A DNA stretch of 64,000 nucleotides from Peribacillus sp. FSL H8-0477 (GTDB lineage: Bacteria; Bacillota; Bacilli; Bacillales; DSM-1321), in contig NZ_JBBODE010000001.1 of assembly GCF_038002765.1 (NCBI RefSeq), positions 930,001 through 994,000 on the forward strand. Reading direction: 5' to 3'. This document shows positions 57,684 through 64,000 of the stretch, in pieces. The first letter of the stretch is position 1. Each line of letters opens with the position of its first letter. The notes beneath the pieces are model-generated. The model had not been told where the DNA came from. It saw only the letters and a program-made list of their open reading frames with translations, and did not search any database. The position numbers were made by a program, and so were the translations under genes.

Positions 57684-57806
57684 TTAGACTTCACCAAGTC
57701 CACCACAATTATCACATTGACCACCATCTCCAAAATCGTAACCACTACCATTACAATCTGGACAATCCTCTAATTCTTCATCTTCTGGACCTGAAAATCC
57801 GATCAT
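57684..57806 (-). CDS. Forty-residue protein with two DnaJ-type zinc motifs
   Basis: The frame runs MIGFSGPEDEELED then CPDCNGSGYDFGDG and CDNCGGLG, giving two CxxCxGxG motifs as in the DnaJ cysteine-rich domain and anti-TRAP. AAGGAG is eight bases before the ATG. Four cysteines could bind one zinc. Partner and function are unknown; anti-TRAP is larger and lacks the acidic start, so it is not the same protein. Confidence 0.75.
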   Translation of the reverse strand: MIGFSGPEDEELEDCPDCNGSGYDFGDGGQCDNCGGLGEV

Positions 57807-58153
57807 ACCGTCAACTCCTTCAACAGATTCTGCCCATCACAAAACATAATCATACTTATTACCCTTTAATCTACTTCCCCTTTTCAAAAAAATAATTCCA
57901 ACATAACTTTCAAACACTAAAATAATTACCAAAATACTAATTTAGCAACAAATCAAACGAAATATATGGCAAAAGTATTATATTGATGTTATAAATAGAA
58001 TAGTTAACCAGATATATAGGTTTTTAGGTTTATTTCCAGAGTGTGAGTAAACTACCACATTAAAAATCTTTTGAATCTGTTTTACAGGTGGAGGGTATTC
58101 TTCCACCTGTAGTTTTGTGTCAAAAAAAAAAAAAAAAAATCAGAGGTGGACAA
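57807..58153 (+). other. Leader region of the lipase gene with hairpin and poly-A tract
   Basis: AT-rich and without a supported gene. ACAGGTGGA ... TCCACCTGT forms a hairpin at 58085-58110, and a run of about 17 A lies at 58123-58139, just before the lipase ribosome site. The homopolymer could vary in length by slippage. Confidence 0.45.
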
Positions 58154-59119
58154 ATGAAAAAAATATTAAAGATACAAGTCTTATTATCAATTGTTATTAT
58201 CTTATTTTTCTTCAATTTTAATGTAAGTACTACTAAAGCAGCATTCAGCGATAAGGATAATGGATTGTACCATAAACTATCAGAAATCGTTTATGATGCA
58301 GATAATCTAAAAAAAGTGAAAAAAAAATTAACCGACGCACATTATCCAGAACCAAAATTTAAAGTACTTGATGTACTGGATATCGATAATGACAAAACCC
58401 ATCCTATAGGTAAAACAGCTAACGGTAAGGGAATTTATGGACTCCAGAGCACAGGGTTTAAAGCTATGGCTGTATTGGAAAAAAGTTCTAATAATGTGAT
58501 TATAGCCTTTGCAGGAACTCAAAAAAATAATCCGAATGATGTTTTAACTGCTATAAATTCACTTACTAGCACCACCAGTGGTCAGAGTTTCCAAGCTCAA
58601 CTCTATATGAATTACATTTTTAAAGCGAAGCTGGATAAGGATAAAAAATATAAGTTCTATCTTACAGGACATTCATTAGGTGGCTGGGTATCTACTAAAC
58701 TGTATTTAGATATCCGTTCAGCAAATTGGTTAACCTCTAAGACAAAGTTTGAATATGGTGGTGCGATCATACCATCCATTAGTGGTGTTTACACATTCAA
58801 CCCATTACCAATATCTAAAAAAAGTATATCTTCGGAACAATGGAAGGCGAACAAAAATAGGGTTTATGACAAGGATGTAAAAAACTTGTACATTAAAAAT
58901 GAATGGTTAAATAGTACTCAACAGGGCCATTCAGATTCTTTGGCATATATAGGTACTCAAGGGGCCATTAATAAAAAGATAACCAGAAAAAATTATGTAA
59001 CTACAGGAATCAAAGATACACTAATCCACTACTACACAAAGGATGACATGTCCGAATCACACAAAATTTGTAAACTAAAGAACTCTGTAACTCCTATTAA
59101 CCAATCATGTGGGCAATAG
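58154..59119 (+). CDS. Secreted class-3 lipase-like alpha/beta hydrolase
   Basis: A 321-residue exported protein: basic start, hydrophobic signal (LLSIVIILFFFNFNV) and a probable cleavage near TTKAAF. The nucleophile elbow TGHSLGGW has Ser174; a candidate His is in QGHSDSLAYIG. An AFAGTQ block is the oxyanion strand. This resembles DUF2974/lipase_3 proteins. GAGGTGG precedes the ATG. No immunity or secretion partner is adjacent. Confidence 0.8.
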   Translation: MKKILKIQVLLSIVIILFFFNFNVSTTKAAFSDKDNGLYHKLSEIVYDADNLKKVKKKLTDAHYPEPKFKVLDVLDIDNDKTHPIGKTANGKGIYGLQSTGFKAMAVLEKSSNNVIIAFAGTQKNNPNDVLTAINSLTSTTSGQSFQAQLYMNYIFKAKLDKDKKYKFYLTGHSLGGWVSTKLYLDIRSANWLTSKTKFEYGGAIIPSISGVYTFNPLPISKKSISSEQWKANKNRVYDKDVKNLYIKNEWLNSTQQGHSDSLAYIGTQGAINKKITRKNYVTTGIKDTLIHYYTKDDMSESHKICKLKNSVTPINQSCGQ

Positions 59120-59147
59120 GAGCAATAAAAAAAGCCAATGATCAAAA

Positions 59148-59208
59148 TAAAATGTACCCTATAAGACGGACACTTTGAAAAATGTCCTCTTGTAGGGTAC
59201 ATTTTAAA
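59148..59208. repeat. 61-base near-perfect palindrome resembling fused IS ends
   Basis: AAAATGTACCCTATAAGACG and a matching arm differ by only two positions and pair over about 23 bases, with GGACA/TGTCC at the inner ends. The TGTACCCT...GGACA pattern looks like IS3-type terminal repeats brought together without a transposase. It can also serve as a terminator of the lipase gene. Confidence 0.55.
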
Positions 59209-59328
59209 AAAGGTGTGGTCTTTTGGTTTTTTATCGTTTTCGTTTGGCGTATCAATCAAAGTAATTTCCATAAGGAAGTCACTTAATTATAATCACTCAC
59301 CATAAACCGAAGAAACGAAAGATAGAAA

Positions 59329-59583
59329 CTAAAAAACTTTTACAGCCGTACGTTTGGTATTGATAATCATCTTCTTAGAAAAAACATATACCTTTTCTTG
59401 CGGCAGCTGTTTTTTCATCTTCTTGACAAGTTGATCCTTCATCTTGATTTTTTGACTAACAATGCCTCCCCAAGACGGCAAGCCGTTCAGGTTGTTAAAT
59501 GTATTGATATATCCCCGTGATACTAGGTGTTGAATCTGTTGAACAAAACTAACCCAGTTACCTATTAAATACTTCTCGCTCAT
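59329..59583 (-). CDS. 84-residue strongly basic protein downstream of a structured RNA
   Basis: Unrecognised. GGGAGGTGA stands six bases before the ATG, one of the best ribosome sites in the window. The N-terminal half (EKYLIGNWVSFVQQIQHLV) looks helical; the C-terminal half carries most of 15 Lys/Arg against three acidic residues (KIKMKDQLVKKMKKQLPQ), as in RNA- or DNA-binding proteins. It follows, on the same strand, the structured RNA region. No membrane segment. It could be truncated, since the palindrome lies 120 bases downstream. Confidence 0.6.
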   Translation of the reverse strand: MSEKYLIGNWVSFVQQIQHLVSRGYINTFNNLNGLPSWGGIVSQKIKMKDQLVKKMKKQLPQEKVYVFSKKMIINTKRTAVKVF

Positions 59584-59599
59584 TTCGCGTCACCTCCCG

Positions 59600-60330
59600 A
59601 TGATTAAAAAACAATGAACATAGCTCCCGCCATTCGGTTTCATTCCCCCAGGCTACCACGCCTGAAAGTCCCCCGTCAGGCTAAACCAGTTGAAAAAAAC
59701 ACATTTTGATGCCACCACAGCATCATCCATTTTAACGTAACCCTTCTCCCTTTCGACCACCCAAAACACGACACCACTCGTTTGTTTTATAAGGTTCACC
59801 TCACCACTACCGCAGCAGTTCAGTTCAAAGTCTAATCAGGTCTGCTCCCACCGTTGGCATTCTTTTATTTGTCTGGTACCACCCAAACAAACAGAGAACC
59901 CAGTACGACTTCCCACATTAGTACATTAAAGTTAATCATCACGTCACGTTTTCTCGTTACAGTCCCTACAGGTCTCTAAAAAGACCAGTGGTAGAATATA
60001 GAAAACCCACCTTACTACCCGATTTATCGGTTTCAGTTGGAAACTGTAAGTCATTGAAATTACGGTCTGAATACGTCTCGTGAATCATTTAGGAGTAAGA
60101 ATCTTTTAATTATTTTTATAGCCAGTCAGACCCCTTTCAGTAAGACCTATCTTACTGTTGTAACGGTTGAGCTTTTTAGGCTATCCCTTTCGGAATATTA
60201 ACCAATATGCCACATGGTATTTCTCCCATAAGACAGTGATTAGCGACCATCCCCGCACTCCAAAACGTCGTGGTATTTCTGCCACCCCGTTTTATGGATT
60301 TGTCCCAAAGGACTTACCACTTCTATAACA
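59600..60330 (-). ncRNA. Candidate large structured non-coding RNA (~730-780 nt)
   Basis: No reading frame of note, but the minus strand is G-rich and packed with hairpins: GTCC-TTTG-GGAC (60302-60313), a GG/GA-interrupted AAAACG-GTGG stem (60263-60294), ATTCC-GAAA-GGGAT with a GNRA tetraloop (60183-60196), CAGTAAGA-TAGG-TCTTACTG (60138-60157), and a long-range GGTCTGA/TCAGACC pair (60064-60132). Further hairpins are CAGTT-TCC-AACTG, CCGA-TAAA-TCGG, GGTCT-TTTTAG-AGACC, GATGC-GCATC and GCCTGA-TCAGGC (59660-59681). Density and length recall GOLLD, ROOL or OLE RNAs; I cannot assign it to any. It ends just before the 84-residue gene. Confidence 0.6.
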
Positions 60331-60381
60331 TTCTTTGTATTATTACCTTATTTACAAATTATCGTTTCGTTATGCTATAAC

Positions 60382-60410
60382 CTAATAGCTTTTAGACAAA
60401 CGAACAACAA
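60382..60410 (-). promoter_or_regulatory. Possible promoter of the structured RNA
   Basis: TTGTTG and TATTAG are 17 bases apart on the minus strand; transcription would begin near 60375, about 60 bases before the first clear hairpin. Moderate match only. Confidence 0.3.
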
Positions 60411-60544
60411 TTTGAGGCAATGAAGGAATAAACCAAAATGCCCTCAAGAGATATATTAATGCTCGAATGATAGTAACGTTTAACCATAAAAGGATGAAGA
60501 AAAGATTCAGGAGGAAATCAATCAATAGGTACATTCTAAGAACT

Positions 60545-60585
60545 GTGAGGTTCGGAATGACCTCCCCTCTTTATCTACAAACTGA
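60545..60585 (+). repeat. Second copy of the GAGGTTC...CTACAAACTGA element
   Basis: GAGGTTCGGAATGA and CTACAAACTGA recur from 38262-38309, with about a dozen bases of the hairpin arm missing here. Both copies abut terminators. Confidence 0.45.
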
Positions 60586-60613
60586 AAAGACAGCCATCAA
60601 AGGCTGTCTTCTT
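60583..60613 (-). terminator. Terminator after the PP2C gene
   Basis: AAGACAGCC-TTTGAT-GGCTGTCTT hairpin followed by a U-rich tail on the minus strand, directly after the phosphatase stop. Confidence 0.85.
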
Positions 60614-61441
60614 TCACCTTATCCGTATTTTTAAATAAAGTCGATCATCAAAGGACTGATTCCCTTTGATCAGTCCTTTTGACGATTTATATTGCCGAAA
60701 ACATAAGGGATCTTCTTGTAGTATTTTTCGTAAACACTCTTCCGTTTCCTCAAGTGTAGATTTTAGCAAGGGGTATCCATCTGAAGCTAAAATGAGTTCT
60801 TCGGTTTCAGCAGGTACGTTGATGACTTTTACAGCCGAAGGGTCAATTGGATACCCATTGACGACTGCAAATCCATATTGATTGGCTGAATCATTTTGCA
60901 AATAATATTGCTGTTGAATAAGCGGCTGAATATATTCCCATCCCGTATCATGGACCAGCAGCTCGTCTATCGTTTTTCCCTTCTTCATTTCTGCTTCCAA
61001 GTACATGGATCTAGCATTTGCACTAATGCTGTCGATTTCCTTTTCATTTTTATATAGCTTACCATTCATCAATAATTGGCAATCACCGATCTGCCAGACT
61101 TCATGAAAAAAGCTGCTATAAACAAGCAGGCTTGCGGACGGTGCCATCCATCTCTCTTTTTCAATTTCTTGAATAAGGTCATATTCATTATAAGCCTGCT
61201 GCATATTTTTATTAATTGCCTCCAGCATCTCCTCAAGATTCGTTTGTGGTGGCAGGGTACTAACTGTCTCTTTAATGATCTCAGCGGCAAACCGGCCAGG
61301 TGCTTTTCCATGGATCAGTTTTCCTGTTACATTGGTTGCACCGTCCACTACCATGGCAAAATGGTCATTACAAAAAAATAAATCTTCACATTTCTCAGGA
61401 TTCCCCAATTTCCCTTCGCTAAAGTTCACTAGTATTCTCAT
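60614..61441 (-). CDS. PP2C-type protein phosphatase, last gene of an ABC import operon
   Basis: A 275-residue cytoplasmic phosphatase-like protein with the PP2C metal residues in KCEDLFFC (Asp20), MVVDGAT (Asp33), IGDCQL, ASDGYP and DDRLYL. It lacks membrane segments or sensor domains. ATG at 61441 follows AGAGGTG and is 13 bases after the solute-binding protein stop, so the two are cotranscribed. Substrate is unknown; a regulatory or metabolite-phosphatase role linked to import is inferred. Confidence 0.78.
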   Translation of the reverse strand: MRILVNFSEGKLGNPEKCEDLFFCNDHFAMVVDGATNVTGKLIHGKAPGRFAAEIIKETVSTLPPQTNLEEMLEAINKNMQQAYNEYDLIQEIEKERWMAPSASLLVYSSFFHEVWQIGDCQLLMNGKLYKNEKEIDSISANARSMYLEAEMKKGKTIDELLVHDTGWEYIQPLIQQQYYLQNDSANQYGFAVVNGYPIDPSAVKVINVPAETEELILASDGYPLLKSTLEETEECLRKILQEDPLCFRQYKSSKGLIKGNQSFDDRLYLKIRIR

Positions 61442-61454
61442 AAATGTCACCTCT

Positions 61455-62525
61455 TCATTCATCAGTGACTTGATTCCATCTCTTTTCGTCCTCAGATGTT
61501 AAATCAAAGCCCTGTTTACCTATGCTTTGTTTGATGCTAAGTTGATAAGCTGGATATTGCCGAAAATGACTAATATATTGCTCGGACTCAGCGACAGTCT
61601 TTATTGGAGGAATTAACGTTCCTTCCACTGACATTTTAAGTATGACATCCTTTTCTTGTACATAGGAGAAAAAGCTTTGTATTGTTTCTTTTGACGCATC
61701 CCTGTTTTGAAATACCGAAAGTCCGCTTCCATTGACCAGTAACCGTTCTGAGGAACTCGGAAATGCCATAGGCTCCCATGTAAATGTGCTGCCTATCAAT
61801 TTCTCCAGTAGATGCAGTTTACTGGAAGAACTAATCAACACGCCAGCATGTCCATTCACAAAATCAGTTAAAGCCATCATTGATGAGTATTCCGAAAAAA
61901 ACAGATCTTCGTCCTTCGATTGATCCGTTTCACTGAGATCAGGAGGGAGCATATTCAACTTATACCAAGGATACATAGCATCCGCTAAGATAATTTTTTT
62001 TGAATCCGACTTCTCCCATAGATCCTGCAGTGTCTGGATGTTCAGCTTATCTTTATACTTATTACGATTAACGTAAAGAATGGGTACTTCATATCCAAGC
62101 GGAAGGGCGTACAAGTTTTCATTAGTCGAAAACCGGACCTTGATCACCTCTATTAAACTTGCGGCGAATTCCTCTTCTACATATTCATCAACAGGCATAA
62201 TAGACTGGTCCTCAACGAATGGAAAGATTCCATGTAGAGAGGGAATCTCCGCCATATCCGGTGTATTCCCTGATGAGTTCGCTAGTTTCAGTTCCTCTAC
62301 TAAATGTTCAGCAGATTTCATTTTTTTCATAAAGATCACAACTTCAGGGTTTTCTTTCTTATACTCTTCAACACGGTTACTCAGCATAGAAGAATACACC
62401 CAAATGGTAAGTGTGCTGCTCCCATTCTCTTGCGATTGTATGGCTGGTTTTGGTTTTAATCCGAATAGATAGATCCCTATTAAGAAAATCACGATGATGC
62501 TGCTAATAAATAACGTTCTCTTCAT
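61455..62525 (-). CDS. Extracellular solute-binding protein, signal-anchored
   Basis: A 356-residue family-1 solute-binding protein (STLTIWVYSSMLSNRVEEYKKENP at the start of the mature part; PLGYEVPILYVNRNKY hinge). The N-terminal hydrophobic segment (about 4-24) is not followed by a lipobox cysteine, so it probably stays as a membrane anchor rather than a lipoprotein. Ligand cannot be told. It lies between the permease and the phosphatase genes. Confidence 0.8.
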   Translation of the reverse strand: MKRTLFISSIIVIFLIGIYLFGLKPKPAIQSQENGSSTLTIWVYSSMLSNRVEEYKKENPEVVIFMKKMKSAEHLVEELKLANSSGNTPDMAEIPSLHGIFPFVEDQSIMPVDEYVEEEFAASLIEVIKVRFSTNENLYALPLGYEVPILYVNRNKYKDKLNIQTLQDLWEKSDSKKIILADAMYPWYKLNMLPPDLSETDQSKDEDLFFSEYSSMMALTDFVNGHAGVLISSSSKLHLLEKLIGSTFTWEPMAFPSSSERLLVNGSGLSVFQNRDASKETIQSFFSYVQEKDVILKMSVEGTLIPPIKTVAESEQYISHFRQYPAYQLSIKQSIGKQGFDLTSEDEKRWNQVTDE

Positions 62526-62546
62526 AGAGGCCTTCCCTTCTGATTA

Positions 62547-64000
62547 TTAAATTGGAATCCCCTTTTTTCCAGAAATAATTGTCACAATTATTAATGAAGC
62601 AATTGTACTTAAGGACAAAATAGAAGCCAGCGCTGCTGCAGTACCGTAGCTTGACGTAAAAACTTGTGAATAGATGGCAACCGTGATGGTTGAAGTAGCT
62701 CCTGTATAAAGAACAATCGTCGAACTCAGTTCATTAATGGTCGTCACCCAGCTTAGAATCGCTCCAGACAATACACCAGGCAGCATGAGGATTGCTGTAG
62801 TTTTAAAGAATGTTTTCATTGGCGGGACGCCTAAGCTGATAGACGCTTCCTCCACACTGCGGTCAATTTGGTAAAGGATGGCGGTACTTGACCTCATCGT
62901 ATATGGCAGCTTTCTAATACTATAAGCAATGACCAGGATAATCCAGGTTCCTGTTAATTCAATCGGTGGCTTATTAAACGCTACAATAAAACTAATCCCT
63001 AACACCGTACCTGGTATAACATATGGAATCATGATCAGCGTATCTAACAGTGCACTGATTTTCGAGCTTCTTCTTACCACGATATAGGATAAGAGTAGTC
63101 CAGATATTACCATAAAAACAATGGCTAATGCCGAATAGCTGAATGTATTAATAATCGCTTGAGGCACTCTAAACAGTACTTCTCGATAACTATCTAAACT
63201 AAATTGATTGGTAAACACAGGGCCGTTTGTTTTCAGGAAAGAGGTTGTAATGACAGTGATTTGCGGAATTAAAGAAACTGCCAATACAAGCCAGACAAAC
63301 AGCATGGCAAAGAATTTTTGAAGAGGTCTTAATTTAATAACCTTAGGTGGTCGCATGGAACTCATTGAATAGGATTTCCTCGTTACGAGATAGCGCTGTA
63401 AAAACAAGATACCCGTGCTGACAGACAGCAGGATCATACTTAATGTACTGGCCATCGCAGGATTTGATCCCATTTCATTGATAAATTGTTCATAAGCGAG
63501 AATGGGCAGCAACTTGATTCCTTGACCCAATAACATGGGTGTACCGAAATCTGCAAAAGAGGCCATAAACACCATTAAGGCTCCTGTAGATAAGGTTGGG
63601 AAGATCAACGGAAGCGTAACGGTGCGCAGTTTTCTCAGCTTATTGCTCCCTAAACTTTCCGAAGCTTCTTCAAGAGAGCTGTCCATCGTCTTTAAGGCTC
63701 CTGAAACGTACAAATAAATATGCGGATAAAATTGAACAGTAAATACCCAGATCATACCATGCAATCCATAAATGGACGGCGTATTTAAGCCGATACTATG
63801 TAAAAAATTCGTAAGAAACCCATTATTCCCAAGGATTAAAATCCAAGAATACGCACCAATAAAAGGGGGTGACAGTAACGTCAATATAATTAAAATATGG
63901 ATGGTCTTCTTAAATGGAAGATCAAATCTAGTTAATAAATAGGCCATTGGGAAACCAATACAGATAGCGAAGATTGTCGCTAGTCCACAGACTAGTAAAC
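62547..64000 (-). CDS. Fused two-domain ABC permease (FbpB/ThiP-type), N-terminus outside the window
   Basis: At least 483 residues, open to the right edge (LLVCGLATIFAICIGFPMAY precedes the first internal ATG). It has about eleven visible helices and two EAA loops: EEASESLGSNKLRKLR (first half) and EEASISLGVPPMKTFF (second half). Such fused permeases serve ferric, thiamine or phosphonate importers. The ATPase gene is probably just outside. 21 bases separate it from the solute-binding gene. Confidence 0.85.
   Translation of the reverse strand, partial: LLVCGLATIFAICIGFPMAYLLTRFDLPFKKTIHILIILTLLSPPFIGAYSWILILGNNGFLTNFLHSIGLNTPSIYGLHGMIWVFTVQFYPHIYLYVSGALKTMDSSLEEASESLGSNKLRKLRTVTLPLIFPTLSTGALMVFMASFADFGTPMLLGQGIKLLPILAYEQFINEMGSNPAMASTLSMILLSVSTGILFLQRYLVTRKSYSMSSMRPPKVIKLRPLQKFFAMLFVWLVLAVSLIPQITVITTSFLKTNGPVFTNQFSLDSYREVLFRVPQAIINTFSYSALAIVFMVISGLLLSYIVVRRSSKISALLDTLIMIPYVIPGTVLGISFIVAFNKPPIELTGTWIILVIAYSIRKLPYTMRSSTAILYQIDRSVEEASISLGVPPMKTFFKTTAILMLPGVLSGAILSWVTTINELSSTIVLYTGATSTITVAIYSQVFTSSYGTAAALASILSLSTIASLIIVTIISGKKGIPI

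Noticed and set aside
59032-59271. Minus-strand 79-codon frame opposite the lipase end
   Set aside because: It runs across the palindrome and antisense to the lipase 3' end, and has no ribosome site; at best its first 23 codons are a remnant.
59600-60330. Group II intron without an ORF
   Set aside because: No GTGYG 5' end and no recognisable domain V could be found on either strand; a covariance search is still needed.

Overview
The window is a low-GC chromosomal segment from an endospore-forming Bacillaceae species (Bacillus sensu lato). It is not B. subtilis itself, but it is largely collinear with the B. subtilis cmk - ypbH - serA - resABCDE - dacB - scpAB - spoVA - sigF - xerD - fur - nudF region. 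Evidence for this is the dense set of sporulation and germination genes (ypeB, sleB, spmA, spmB, dacB, spoVAA/AB/AEA/AF, spoIIAA/AB/sigF, dacF, spoIIM, mciZ), strong AGGAGG ribosome binding sites, frequent GTG and TTG starts, and U-rich hairpin terminators after most transcription units. Most genes lie on the minus strand.

Layout. 1-7.3 kb: lipid and nucleotide metabolism (plsC, cmk), the c-di-GMP receptor ypfA, the germination pair sleB-ypeB, prsW, ansA and ypdA. 7.4-17 kb: gudB, the adaptor mecB, an inserted CarH-like B12 photoreceptor regulator and an AcuB-like CBS-ACT protein among the ypb genes, then recS-ypbB and the ferredoxin fer. 17-18.5 kb: an interspersed GC-rich repeat, then the riboflavin importer ribU under an FMN riboswitch. 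18.6-29.3 kb: serA, sigX-rsiX with a SigX-type autopromoter, resDE and resABC, rluB. 29.5-38 kb: spore maturation genes dacB-spmA-spmB, sodF, ypuI, scpAB, an inverted ypuF, an orphan ribT and ypuA. 38-47.5 kb: a second copy of the repeat, lysA, a shortened spoVA operon, an NCS2 purine permease and dacF-spoIIAA-spoIIAB-sigF. 47.7-56.5 kb: drm-pupG-pdp nucleoside catabolism, xerD, fur, spoIIM, endoQ/yqxK, nudF and mciZ.

56.5-60.6 kb is an accessory island with no counterpart in the conserved gene order. It holds an orphan nuclease-like gene, a 40-codon DnaJ-type zinc-motif gene, a secreted class-3 lipase, a perfect-looking IS-end palindrome, and a ~750-base G-rich region that looks like a large structured non-coding RNA. 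That RNA leads directly into a strongly basic 84-aa protein with an excellent Shine-Dalgarno. This RNA-protein pair is the best candidate for something undescribed. From 60.6 kb to the edge is an ABC import operon (permease, solute-binding protein) ending in a PP2C-type phosphatase.

Several pathways connect within the window. A sigma-H type promoter drives spoIIA, and a sigma-F type promoter lies upstream of dacF. Sigma-E and sigma-G type promoters lie upstream of spoIIM and spoVA. A Fur-box-like site sits on the fer promoter a few tens of kb from fur. ribU is controlled by FMN, while the ribDEAH genes that normally flank ribT are absent. The spoVA operon lacks spoVAC, spoVAD and spoVAEB. All assignments rest on reading the sequence and on remembered family features; no database search was run.
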